Assembly (NCBI GenBank): GCA_963799045.1
Contig: CAWCVN010000001.1
Coordinates: 1,043,002 to 1,107,001, forward strand
Direction: 5' to 3'
From: DASRSS01 sp963799045
GTDB taxonomy: Bacteria > Actinomycetota > Actinomycetes > Mycobacteriales > Jatrophihabitantaceae
Length of the DNA stretch: 64,000 nucleotides
The position numbers were made by a program, and so were the translations under genes. Below are positions 1 through 9,400 of this stretch, in pieces. Within the stretch, counting starts at the first letter, position 1. Each line of letters starts with the position of its first letter. The notes under the pieces are model-generated. The model was not told the DNA's origin. It worked only from the letters and a program-made list of their open reading frames with translations, and ran no database searches.

Positions 1-1
1 C

Positions 2-118
2 GCCGAGGCCGAGATTCGCTGGCTGGACCACTGCGAGTCGCGTGTCGCACGGCACCGACCCACCGGGAGCGCGGCGGCGACCCAGCCGGCCGGCGAGCCG
101 CAGGGGGCCACGCGATGA
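2..118 (+). CDS. C-terminal end of a truncated gene, possibly PadR-family regulator
   Basis: The first 38 codons read as the tail of a protein that begins left of the window. It ends in a TGA that overlaps the ATG of the next gene (ATGA), so the two are translationally coupled. The visible residues AEAEIRWLDHCESRV resemble the C-terminal helix of PadR-type regulators, which often sit directly before FtsX-type ABC exporters in actinomycetes. The remaining tail is low-complexity Ala/Pro. The family assignment is an inference from a short fragment and its context. Confidence 0.35.
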   Translation, partial: AEAEIRWLDHCESRVARHRPTGSAAATQPAGEPQGATR

Positions 119-840
119 CGGACGTGCTGGAGCTGCTCGGAGTCAGCCGCGAGCACGGTCACGGCCAGACCGCGGTCCGGGCCCTGGACGACGTCAGCCT
201 CACCATCACGACCGGCGAGTTCGTCGCGATCATGGGCCCCTCGGGCTCGGGCAAGTCGACCCTGCTCAACCTGGCCGGCGGGCTGGACTCCCCGACCACC
301 GGCGACGTGATCGTCGAGGGAAAGCGGCTCGGCGGGCTGACCCGCTCCTCGCTCGCGCAGCTGCGGCGGCGCAGCATCGGCTACGTCTTCCAGAGCCTGA
401 ACCTCATCCCCTCGCTGACCGCCGTCGAGAACGTGATGCTGCCGCGCGAGCTGGACGGCGTGACCACCCGGCGTGCCCGCCGCGAGGCCCTGGCCGCGCT
501 CGCCGAGGTCGGCATGGGCGAACTCGCCGAGCGGTTCCCGGACGACCTGTCCGGTGGGCAGCAGCAGCGGATCGCCATCGCCCGCGCCGTCGTCGGCGAC
601 CGGCGGCTGATTCTCGCCGACGAACCCACCGGGGCCCTGGACTCGCAGACCGGCGAGGACGTCATGCGCCTGCTGCGCGGCCGCTGCGACGCGGGGGCGG
701 CGGCGCTGCTGGTGACCCACGACGCCCGGCACGCCGGCTGGGCCGACCGGGTCGTCTTCCTGCGCGACGGCGCGACGGTCGACCAGACCCCGCCGATGGA
801 CGGCCCCGAGTCGTTGCTCGCCCGTACCGATCGGGCATGA
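115..840 (+). CDS. ABC transporter ATP-binding protein (MacB/LolD type)
   Basis: This is the ATPase of a MacB/LolD/FtsE-like ABC system (241 aa), expected to sit on the cytoplasmic face and power the permease encoded next. Walker A GPSGSGKST lies at residues 41-49, the Q-loop in VFQSLNL near 93, the signature LSGGQQQR at 145-152, Walker B LILADE at 165-170, and the H-loop in LLVTHD near 201. The typical family segment PTGALDS follows Walker B. Its start overlaps the upstream stop and its stop overlaps the permease start (ATGA in both cases), so the three genes form one operon. Such pairs export peptides or lipids or handle cell-envelope stress; the substrate cannot be read here. Confidence 0.93.
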   Translation: MTDVLELLGVSREHGHGQTAVRALDDVSLTITTGEFVAIMGPSGSGKSTLLNLAGGLDSPTTGDVIVEGKRLGGLTRSSLAQLRRRSIGYVFQSLNLIPSLTAVENVMLPRELDGVTTRRARREALAALAEVGMGELAERFPDDLSGGQQQRIAIARAVVGDRRLILADEPTGALDSQTGEDVMRLLRGRCDAGAAALLVTHDARHAGWADRVVFLRDGATVDQTPPMDGPESLLARTDRA

Positions 841-3533
841 ACTACACCAGATGGCGCGTCGCGCTACGCATCGCGCGGCGCGACGCCTGGCGGCACAAGG
901 GTCGCAGCCTGCTGGTGGTCGCCCTGGTCGGCCTACCGATCCTCGCGCTCGGCGCCGCCGACATCGCCTACCGCACCTGGCAGCTCGACCCGGGCGAGCG
1001 GCTGACCCGGGGCATCGGCGCCGCCGACGCCGGCGTGCAATGGGTGGGCGGCCACGTCCAGCAGGCGCCGAGCGGCTTCCTCAACTACGACTGGACCTCG
1101 ACCGGCTCCGACCCAACGGCCACCACGCCACCAACCTCCCGGCTGCGCGCGCAGCTGCCAGCGGGCAGCCGGATCATCGAACGGCGCGACGACCTCGCCG
1201 GGACGCGCGTGCGCACACCGAGCGGTGTCGAGTACGCCGACCTGACCGGCCTCGACTACATCGACCCGATCGCCGCCGGCCTGGTGCGCCCGGTACGCGG
1301 GAACGCGCCGAACGCGGGCGGCGAGGCGGCCGTCACGACCACGCTCGCGAAGGCGCTGCACGTCGACGTCGGCGGCACCATCACGCTGCTGGACACCGGC
1401 CGCACGCTGCACGTCACTGCCGTCGTCGCCGACCCCGGCTACCGCAGGGCGGAGACGGTCTACGTCCCGCCTGCCGACATGCCGACCGCGCAGTCTCCCC
1501 TCGCCGGACCCAACCTGCCGGCCGCCCCTGGCGCGCTCACCTGGCTGGTTTCCTCACCGACCCCGATCAGCTGGCAGCAGGTGCGCCGGTTGAACCAGCT
1601 CGGCTACGTCGTCGTCTCGCGGCAGGTATACCTGCACCCGCCGCCGAGTTCGCAGGTCTCTTGGCGGCACAACGGCGGGGTCAGCGGCGCCACGCTCTCG
1701 CTCGTGACGCTCGTCGCCGGCATGGCGCTGTTCGAAGTCGTCCTGCTCGCCGGGCCGGCCTTTGCCGTGTCCGCACGCCGCCAGCGCCGGCAGCTGGCGC
1801 TGGTGGCGAGCGCCGGCGGCAGGCCGGCGGACCTGCGCAACGTGGTGCTGGCCGGCGGCCTCGTGCTCGGCCTTACGGCCGGCGCCGCCGGCGCGGCACT
1901 CGGGATCGTCGCGGCCGCCGCCGGTGTCCCGACGCTCGGCACCCTGGTCGACCAGGTTCCCGGGCACCTCGATATCCGGCCCGCGGAGCTCACCGGGCTG
2001 GCGGCCGTGGCGGTGTTCACCGCGCTCGCCGCCGCGCTGTTCCCGGCCCGCTCGGCCGCACGGACCGACGTGGTCGCGGCACTGGCCGGCCGGCGCGGCA
2101 CCGTGCGCACTCGCAAGCGCACGCTCGCCGCGGGTCTCGTCCTGGGCGCGCTCGGCACGGTGGTGGCGATCGGCGGCGCGACGACCTCGGCGCACGGCGC
2201 AACCGTCATCCTCGCCGGGGTCGCGCTGATCGAGCTGGGGCTGATCACCTGTACGCCCGGCCTGATCGGCTTGGTGGGCCGAACCGGCCGGCACCTGCCG
2301 CTCGCTCCCCGCATCGCGCTGCGGGACGCGGGCCGCAACCGCTCGGCGGCGACGCCGGCGGTGGCCGCGGTCATGGCCTCGGTCATCGGCGCGATCGCGG
2401 CCAGCCTCATCGTCGCCAGCAGCGAGGACCAGAGCCGGCGCGAGTACCGGCCGACCCTGCCGATGAACGCCGCGTGGGTGGGGTTGGACAGCACCGCACC
2501 CCGAGCGGAGGCCGGTGCCTCCCGAGCGGCGCTGCGCTCCACCCTGCCCGTCGCGCAGATGGCTACCGTGCGGGGGCCTGCCAACTCCTGCCCGCTCGCC
2601 GACGGGCAGTGTCCGAGCAGCGAGATCAACTTCGCGCACACGCAGTGGATGATGCGGCACCCGTCGCACTTTCAAGGTAGCTACCTGCCCAGCACGGTCA
2701 TCGACGACGGCACAGACCTCAGCACGCTGTTCGGGGTGCCGGAACCGGCAGCGGCCGCGGCGCTGCGTGCCGGCAAGGTGGTCGTGGTCGACGAGGCAGC
2801 GGTCAGCGCGGCCGGCACCGTCACGCTGGACGGCATCCACACCGTGCCCGGCTCCGCCGGGGCCGCCGCCAAGGTCACTTCGCACCGCGTCACCGTCGGC
2901 GCCGTCGCGGTCTCGGCGGGCTACCCGGCCACCCAGCTGATCGTGCCGCCCTCGGTCGCGGCCCGTCTCGGCGTCGTGCCGACCGCCCTCGGCGTGTTCG
3001 CGCGGGACCGCCGCCGCCCGACCGGGGCGGAACAACGGCGCGCGCGTGGCAAGCTGGCCGCGATCGACCCGAGCAGCTATCTCTACGTCGAGACCGGCTA
3101 CCACGACGACCGCGCCTGGATGAAGTACGCCCTGGTCGGCGTCGCGGCAGTCATCGCGGTCGGGGCCGCCGTGATCGCCACCGCACTCGCCGACGTGGAC
3201 GGCCGCACCGACCTGGTCACGCTCGGCGCTGTCGGCGCCGACCCGCGTACCCGCCGCGTGCTGTCGCTGTCCCGTGCTGCGGTGATCGCCGGCATCGGCG
3301 CGGCGCTCGGCACCGCGGCCGGGTTCGTTCCGGCCATCGCCTGGGTGCGCGCGAGCCGCGTGCCGGCCGTCGGCACGGCCGAGTATCCGGGGGCGGTCCT
3401 CGGTGCGCAATTGCACCTCGTCGTCCCGTGGAGCGCGCTCGCCGCGGCGCTGATCGGCATCCCGTTGCTGGCCGCGGTGGTGGCCGGCGCCTTCAGCCGG
3501 TCGCGGCTGCCGTCCGAGCGACCGGCGGATTGA
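837..3533 (+). CDS. FtsX-like ABC transporter permease
   Basis: The 898-residue membrane partner of the ATPase encoded upstream; its ATG overlaps that gene's TGA. An N-terminal membrane helix (about residues 22-42) is followed by a large extracytoplasmic domain, a block of three helices near residues 285-420, further helices near 430-540, a second long external domain, and a final pair of helices at the C terminus. This is the double-FtsX architecture of about 850-900 aa common in actinomycetes. Open frames extend upstream to position 42, but that stretch is an alternate-frame reading of the ATPase gene, so the start at 837 is chosen for the overlap and the N-terminal sequence MNYTRWRVALRIARRD. 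Substrate unknown. Confidence 0.9.
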   Translation: MNYTRWRVALRIARRDAWRHKGRSLLVVALVGLPILALGAADIAYRTWQLDPGERLTRGIGAADAGVQWVGGHVQQAPSGFLNYDWTSTGSDPTATTPPTSRLRAQLPAGSRIIERRDDLAGTRVRTPSGVEYADLTGLDYIDPIAAGLVRPVRGNAPNAGGEAAVTTTLAKALHVDVGGTITLLDTGRTLHVTAVVADPGYRRAETVYVPPADMPTAQSPLAGPNLPAAPGALTWLVSSPTPISWQQVRRLNQLGYVVVSRQVYLHPPPSSQVSWRHNGGVSGATLSLVTLVAGMALFEVVLLAGPAFAVSARRQRRQLALVASAGGRPADLRNVVLAGGLVLGLTAGAAGAALGIVAAAAGVPTLGTLVDQVPGHLDIRPAELTGLAAVAVFTALAAALFPARSAARTDVVAALAGRRGTVRTRKRTLAAGLVLGALGTVVAIGGATTSAHGATVILAGVALIELGLITCTPGLIGLVGRTGRHLPLAPRIALRDAGRNRSAATPAVAAVMASVIGAIAASLIVASSEDQSRREYRPTLPMNAAWVGLDSTAPRAEAGASRAALRSTLPVAQMATVRGPANSCPLADGQCPSSEINFAHTQWMMRHPSHFQGSYLPSTVIDDGTDLSTLFGVPEPAAAAALRAGKVVVVDEAAVSAAGTVTLDGIHTVPGSAGAAAKVTSHRVTVGAVAVSAGYPATQLIVPPSVAARLGVVPTALGVFARDRRRPTGAEQRRARGKLAAIDPSSYLYVETGYHDDRAWMKYALVGVAAVIAVGAAVIATALADVDGRTDLVTLGAVGADPRTRRVLSLSRAAVIAGIGAALGTAAGFVPAIAWVRASRVPAVGTAEYPGAVLGAQLHLVVPWSALAAALIGIPLLAAVVAGAFSRSRLPSERPAD

Positions 3534-3538
3534 TCATT

Positions 3539-3574
3539 CCCGCATTCAGCGGGTCAGGGCGCCGTGAATGCGGG
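3539..3574. terminator. Bidirectional hairpin terminator between convergent genes
   Basis: The 10-bp arms CCCGCATTCA (3539-3548) and TGAATGCGGG (3565-3574) are perfect inverted complements around a 16-nt loop. The hairpin lies between the stop of the FtsX permease (plus strand) and the stop of the DUF2156 gene (minus strand). There is no long T-run, which is usual for GC-rich actinomycetes. Confidence 0.65.
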
Positions 3575-3588
3575 GTTCATCGGGTTGG

Positions 3589-4593
3589 TCAGTCGCGGAA
3601 CTCGAGCAGCAGTGCCGCCACCGCCACCCGCACGACCTGGTGCCAGCGCAGCAGCACGAATCGCTGCTGGTCGAAGGCGTGGAACTTGCGCAGGTACAGG
3701 TACAGCCGCTCGACGCGGATGAGCGGGTCGAGCAGCCGTACCGCGTGATAGGCCAGCCGCTGCAGCACCGACAAGTTCTTGCGGTTGACGAACAGGTCCG
3801 GGAACGGCGCGAACGCCAGTGAGATCCGCTCGACGCCGTGATCGCCGCCCCAGTCGACGATCTCGGCGATCAGCCGCTCGTCCAGCCCGTTCGGCGCGCC
3901 CTTCGCCCGGATCGGCAGATCCAGCGACAGGTCCTTCTGGCCGGCCCAGAGATAGCGATGCGCGCCCGCGATCCGGTCGTCCTTGTTCCGGGCGACGGCG
4001 ATGACCGCGTCCGGCTCGGTGCCGTCGAACAACCGCCCCAGGATCATCGAGAAGCCACGGCTGTCGTTGCGCTGGGTCGCGGTCATCATCGCGCGAAGCT
4101 CGCGCGCGTGCTCGTCCGGCAACTCGCCCTCGCGGAACACCTCGACCGTGACGCCCGAGTTGTAGGAGCGCTTGATCGCCTGCCGCAGATTGCGGTAGCG
4201 GCGACCCGAGACGCTGAAATCCTCGCGGCGGAGCACGACGTCGCGGCCGACCGGAATCGCGCGCAACCCGTACCGTGCCCAGCTGTTCCGCGAGCGCTCC
4301 CCGGCACCGAGCACCGCGACCCGCAGCTTGCGCCGCCGCATCTCGATCACGAATTCGTCGATCGCGGCCGGCCACGAGGCCGGGTCCCCCACCGGATCAC
4401 CGCTGGCAACCGCGACACCGATCCGGGTCCGGAACCCGACCGCTGCGGCGCGGTCGGGTGAGAACACGTACGCCTTCTCCGGCCGTAACGCGAACGGAGC
4501 GAGGGGATCACCCTCGCTCAGCGAAACCAGGTGCCGCACCTGGCGTCTGTCGCCCTCCTCAGCAGGCGGCACCCTCCGCAGTGCACGACCCAT
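3589..4593 (-). CDS. DUF2156 / MprF C-terminal-domain acyltransferase-like protein
   Basis: A 334-aa soluble protein matching the DUF2156 fold, the GNAT-like aminoacyl-transferase domain found at the C terminus of MprF/LysX phosphatidylglycerol lysyltransferases. Recognisable family stretches are RYRNLRQAIKRSYNSGV, AHRYLWAGQKDLSLDLP and ISLAFAPFPDLF. No membrane flippase domain or tRNA synthetase domain is attached, so this is a stand-alone version whose acceptor is unknown; modification of a lipid or another envelope molecule is an inference. The ATG overlaps the stop of the thioredoxin-like gene (ATGA), so the two are co-translated. Confidence 0.8.
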   Translation of the reverse strand: MGRALRRVPPAEEGDRRQVRHLVSLSEGDPLAPFALRPEKAYVFSPDRAAAVGFRTRIGVAVASGDPVGDPASWPAAIDEFVIEMRRRKLRVAVLGAGERSRNSWARYGLRAIPVGRDVVLRREDFSVSGRRYRNLRQAIKRSYNSGVTVEVFREGELPDEHARELRAMMTATQRNDSRGFSMILGRLFDGTEPDAVIAVARNKDDRIAGAHRYLWAGQKDLSLDLPIRAKGAPNGLDERLIAEIVDWGGDHGVERISLAFAPFPDLFVNRKNLSVLQRLAYHAVRLLDPLIRVERLYLYLRKFHAFDQQRFVLLRWHQVVRVAVAALLLEFRD

Positions 4594-5555
4594 CAGAACA
4601 GGGCCTGCGCCATTTGCCGTCGGGCCGGCGGGACGCGCGGATCGTCGGGGCCGAGCAGCTCGAAGTAGTCGACCAGCCGCAGGCGCACCTGGTCACGTTC
4701 GGCACCGCTGACCCGGGTCAGCACGTCGAGCAGCCGGCGCAGCGCCGCGTCGGCGTCGCCGGCGGCCATCTCCAGGTCCGCCGCGTTCAGCTGGCCGGGT
4801 ACGTCGTCGGCCGCGACCGTCGCGGTGCTCGCCGGATCGAGGTCGGCCACGCGTGCCATCAGGCCGACCTGCCGCAGCGCCAGCGCCGCGTCGGCATTGC
4901 CCGGCTCGACGTCCAGGATCGCCTGAAAGCGCTGCGCGGCGAGTTCGTAGTTGCCGTCGGCCAACGCCTCCTCGGCCGCGTCGAAACGCGGGTCCTCGCG
5001 TACGGGCGGTGCCTCGGCTTCGGCTTCGCCGTCCTCGGCACCGGCCGGCGGGCCGCCCTGGAGCCCGGCCTGGCGCCCTGCGTCGAGCACCGCGTTGACG
5101 AACTCGCGGATCTGGGCCTCGGGCAGGGCGCCCTGGAACCCGGGCACGAGCTGACCGCCGATGACGGCGTAGACGGTCGGGATGCTCTGCACCTGCAGCG
5201 CCTGGGAGATGCGGGGGTTCGCGTCGACGTCGATCTTGGCGAGGACCCACGCGCCGTTCGCCTCGGCCGCCAGGCGCTCGAGCACGGGCGAGAGCTGCTT
5301 GCACGGCTGGCACCACTCGGCCCACAGGTCGATGAGCACGGGTACCTGGAACGAGCGGTCGAGGACCTCGCTTTGGAAGCTCGCTTCGGTGACCTCCACG
5401 ACGTACTGCCCGGCCGCCGGCGGCGGTGCGTCGGCCGCGCGGGCGGCCGCCTCCGAGCGGGCCTTGACCGCAGCGAGATCCACCGCGCCCGCCATGGTTG
5501 CGGTGAGCTCCGGGCTGGGCTGTGCTACGGGACGTCGTTGCTGTGCAGGTGCCAT
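4593..5555 (-). CDS. Thioredoxin-TPR protein, YbbN/CnoX-like (Rv1324 type)
   Basis: A 320-aa cytoplasmic co-chaperone-like protein: an Ala/Pro-rich N terminus, a thioredoxin domain at about residues 50-160, then TPR-like helical repeats to the end. The redox motif is WCQPC at 81-85, with Gln in place of the usual Gly. The family holds oxidatively damaged or unfolded proteins for chaperones. An upstream in-frame start at 5591 exists, but ATG at 5555 has a GGGAG element upstream and the usual N terminus. It is the first gene of a two-gene operon with the DUF2156 gene. The M. tuberculosis counterpart Rv1324 lies in the same neighbourhood next to fadA4. Confidence 0.85.
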   Translation of the reverse strand: MAPAQQRRPVAQPSPELTATMAGAVDLAAVKARSEAAARAADAPPPAAGQYVVEVTEASFQSEVLDRSFQVPVLIDLWAEWCQPCKQLSPVLERLAAEANGAWVLAKIDVDANPRISQALQVQSIPTVYAVIGGQLVPGFQGALPEAQIREFVNAVLDAGRQAGLQGGPPAGAEDGEAEAEAPPVREDPRFDAAEEALADGNYELAAQRFQAILDVEPGNADAALALRQVGLMARVADLDPASTATVAADDVPGQLNAADLEMAAGDADAALRRLLDVLTRVSGAERDQVRLRLVDYFELLGPDDPRVPPARRQMAQALF

Positions 5556-5626
5556 GACGCCATTCTCCCAGATCGCGACCACTGCGCCCACGCACCGGCC
5601 CTCCCCACGGCGGTACCGTGCCGGTC

Positions 5627-6394
5627 ATGACCGTACGAGTCGAGCGGGCCGGACCGGTCACCACCGTGGTGCTGGACCGGCCGGCGGTGCGCAATGCGGT
5701 GGACGGCCCGACCGCCACCGCGCTGGCCGGGGCGTTCGCGGAGTTCGACGCCGACGGCTCGGCCTCGGTCGCGGTGCTGTGGGGCGCCGGCGGCACGTTC
5801 TGCGCCGGCGCGGACCTGCAGACGATGTCCAACCCGCTGCACGCCGAGGTCAGCGAGATCGCACCGATGGGGCCGAGCCGGCTGGCCCTGTCCAAGCCGG
5901 TGATCGCGGCGGTGAGCGGGCACGCCGTCGCCGGTGGCCTGGAGCTGGCGTTGTGGTGCGACCTGCGCGTCGTCGAGTCCGACGCGGTGCTCGGCGTCTT
6001 CTGCCGCCGCTGGGGCGTGCCGTTGATCGACGGGGGCACGGTGCGCCTGCCCCGCATCGTGGGGCTGGGCCGCGCACTGGACCTCATCCTCACCGGCCGC
6101 GAGGTCGGCGCGGAGGAGGCGCTGGCGATCGGGCTGGCCAACCGCGTCGTCGCGCCGGGCACCGCCCGCGCCGAGGCCGAGGCGCTGGCGCACCAACTCG
6201 CGGCCCTCCCCCAGGCCTGCCTGCGCTCGGACCGGCGCTCGGCCTACGACGCGCTCGGGCTCGACGAACGGGCCGCGCTGGCACAGGAGTTCGAGCACGG
6301 GCAGTCGGTGCTCACCGAGGCTCTGCGGGGTGCCGCCCGCTTCGCGGCCGGCGCGGGCAGGCACGGCGCGCCCGCGCCCGAGTCGGCGAATTGA
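5627..6394 (+). CDS. Crotonase/enoyl-CoA hydratase family protein
   Basis: A 255-aa crotonase-fold protein acting on acyl-CoA esters in the cytoplasm. The oxyanion-hole segments are clear: FCAGADLQ and VSGHAVAGGLELALWCDLR. The segment VFCRRWGVPLIDGGTVRLPRI replaces the PE...GxxPGxGGTQRL region of true hydratases, and by eye neither catalytic Glu (rat crotonase Glu144/Glu164) is obvious. The reaction may therefore be an isomerase, thioesterase or other crotonase-type activity. ATG 5627 is preferred over GTG 5618. It is divergent from the thioredoxin gene and its TGA overlaps a possible TTG start of hrpA. Confidence 0.85.
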   Translation: MTVRVERAGPVTTVVLDRPAVRNAVDGPTATALAGAFAEFDADGSASVAVLWGAGGTFCAGADLQTMSNPLHAEVSEIAPMGPSRLALSKPVIAAVSGHAVAGGLELALWCDLRVVESDAVLGVFCRRWGVPLIDGGTVRLPRIVGLGRALDLILTGREVGAEEALAIGLANRVVAPGTARAEAEALAHQLAALPQACLRSDRRSAYDALGLDERAALAQEFEHGQSVLTEALRGAARFAAGAGRHGAPAPESAN

Positions 6395-6423
6395 GCTCGC
6401 CGCCGCAGAATATCCTGGGCACG

Positions 6424-9400
6424 GTGTCCCGCCCGACGATCACCTACCCCGACCTGCCGGTCAGCGCGCGGCGCGCGGAGCTTGCCGCCGCGATCGGCGA
6501 TCACCAGGTCGTCGTGGTGGCCGGCGAGACCGGTTCGGGCAAGACCACCCAGCTGCCCAAGATCTGCCTGGACATCGGCCGGGGAACCAACGGGCTGATC
6601 GGCCACACTCAGCCGCGCCGGCTCGCCGCCCGCACCGTGGCCCAACGCATCGCCGACGAGTTGACCACCCCGCTCGGGGAGCTCGTGGGCTACTCGGTGC
6701 GCTTCACCGACCAGGTCAGCGACCGAACCAGCATCCGCCTGATGACCGACGGCATCCTGCTCGCCGAGATCGGCCGCGACCGCCTGCTGCGCCGGTACGA
6801 CACGCTGATCATCGACGAGGCGCACGAGCGCAGCCTGAATGTCGACTTCCTGCTGGGCTATCTGCACGACCTGCTGCCCAGGCGTCCGGACCTCAAGCTG
6901 ATCATCACCTCCGCGACGATCGATCCACAGCGCTTCGCCGACCACTTCGCCGCGCCGGGCCGGCCCGTGCCGGTCGTCGAGGTGTCCGGCCGCACCTTCC
7001 CCGTCGAGATCCGCTACCGCCCGCTCGAGCCGGACGCACCACCGAAGCAGACCGACGACGACGACGCCGACGACCCCGACCACGAGATCGTCCACCGCGC
7101 GCAACCACGCGATCAGACCGAGGCGATCGCCGACGCCGTGCGGGAACTGGACGCCGCGGGCCGCGGGGACATCCTGGTGTTTCTCTCCGGCGAGCGCGAG
7201 ATCCGCGACACCGCGAACGCGTTGCGCGCGCTGAATCTCTACGACACCGAGGTGCTTCCCCTCTACGCGCGGCTGTCCACCGCCGATCAGCAGAAGGTGT
7301 GGACCAGCCACACCCAGCGCCGGATCGTGCTTGCCACCAACGTCGCCGAGACTTCACTGACCGTTCCGGGCATCCGCTACGTGATCGACCCGGGCACCGC
7401 CCGCATCTCTCGGTACAGCCGGCGCACCAAGGTGCAGCGCCTGCCGATCGAGCCGATCTCGCAGGCCTCGGCGGATCAGCGTGCCGGCCGGTGTGGCCGC
7501 ACTGCCGACGGCATCTGCATCCGGCTGTACTCCGAACGGGACTACCAGGCGCGACCGCGGTTCACCGACCCGGAGATCCTGCGCACCAACCTGGCCGCGG
7601 TGCTGTTGCAGATGGCCGCGCTGCGGCTCGGCGACGTCGACGAGTTCGGCTTCCTGGACCCGCCCGACCGGCGCAGCGTCCGCGACGGCATCGCCCTGCT
7701 GCAGGAGCTCGGCGCCTTCGACCGCGACGCCCGCGTCACCGAGCTCGGCCGGCGGCTCGCGCGGCTGCCCGTCGACCCGCGAATCGGGCGGATGATCCTG
7801 CAGGCTCAGCAGGAAGGCTGCGTGCGCGAGGTGCTGGTCATCGCGGCCGCCCTGTCGATCCCCGATCCCCGGGAGCGACCCACCGAACACGAGGACGCGG
7901 CGAAGCAGAAGCATGCGCGCTTCAACGACGAGCACTCCGACTTCGTCGCCTACCTCAAACTCTGGGACTACCTGCGCGGGCGACGGCACGAGCTGTCGGG
8001 CAACCAGTTCCGCAGGCTGTGCCGCGACGAGTTCCTGCACTACCTGCGCATCCGCGAGTGGCAGGACCTCGTCGGGCAACTGCGCACGATCGCCCGCAGT
8101 ATCGGTGTCGTGGAAAACGACGAGCCCGCCGAGGCGGGCCGCGTGCACGCCGCGCTGCTGGCCGGGTTGCTCAGCCACGTCGGGCTGCGGGAGGCCGAGA
8201 CCCGTACCTACCTCGGTGCCCGCAACTCCCGCTTCGCGCTCACGCCCGGCTCGGCGCTGAGCGCACGCCCCCCGCGTTGGGTGTTCGTGGCCGAGCTGGT
8301 CGAGACCAGCCGGCTGTTCGGGCGGATCGCAGCGCGGGTCGATCCCGTTGACGTCGAGCGGCTGGCCGGTGACCTGGTGGCGCGCACGTACAGCGAGCCG
8401 CACTGGGACCCCCGGCGCGGGGCGGCGATGGCCTACGAGCGGGTGACCCTGTTCGGCCTGCCGCTGGTGCCGCGCCGCCGGGTCGGCTACGCGCAGGTCG
8501 ACCCGCGGCAGGCGCGGGAGCTGTTCATCCAGCACGCCCTGGTCGAAGGCGACTGGCAGACGCGGCACCACTTCTTCCGCGACAACCAAGCGCTGCGCGC
8601 GGAGCTGGAGACGCTCGAGGAACGCAGCCGGCGCCGCGACCTGCTCGTCGACGACGAGACGATCTTCGCCTTCTACGACGAGCGCATCCCGGCCAAGGTG
8701 GTCTCGGCGCGGCACTTCGACGCGTGGTGGAAGAAGGCACGGCACAACACGGCCGAACTGCTGATGCTCACGCGCGAGCTGCTGCTTCGGCGCGAGAGCG
8801 AGCCAGAGACGCAGGACAGCTGGCAGGCCGGTGACCTGACCCTGCCGGTGAGCTACCGCTTCGAACCGGGCACCGAGGACGACGGCGTCACCGTGCACGT
8901 CCCGCTCGACGTTCTCGCCCGCCTCGGCGGCGAGCAGTTCAGCTGGCAAGTTCCCGCGCTGCGCGAGGAGCTGGTGATCGCCCTGCTGCGCTCGCTGCCG
9001 AAGGAGCTGCGTCGCAGCTTCGTTCCGGTCCCGGACACCGCGCGAGCGGTGCTCGCAACGCTGACGCCCGGCCAGGAACGGCTGCTGGACGGCATTCAGC
9101 GCGAGCTGCACCGCCGCACGGGTGTGCTCGTTCCACTGGACGCCTTCGACCTCGACCGGCTCCCCGGCCACCTGCGGATGACATTCGCCGTCGAGGACGG
9201 GTCCGGCGAGGTGATCGCCCGGGGTAAGGACCTCGCGGCGCTGCGCGAGCAGCTGGCCGCCCCGGTCCGCGAGGCGGTCGCCGCCGCCGTCGCCGGCGAG
9301 CTGGAACGCACCGGGCTACGCGACTGGCCCGACGATCTCGACACCCTTCCGCGGGAGGTCGAGCGCACCCGTGGCGAGCACTCCGTGCGCGGCTACCCGG

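Noticed and set aside
42..836. Plus-strand open frame continuing upstream of the FtsX permease start
   Set aside because: It is an alternate-frame reading of the ABC ATPase gene with Arg/Pro/Ala-rich nonsense; the ATGA overlap at 837 marks the true start.
5182..6423. Very long N-terminal extension of HrpA
   Set aside because: It runs antisense to the thioredoxin gene and out of frame through the crotonase gene; the helicase homology begins just after 6424.
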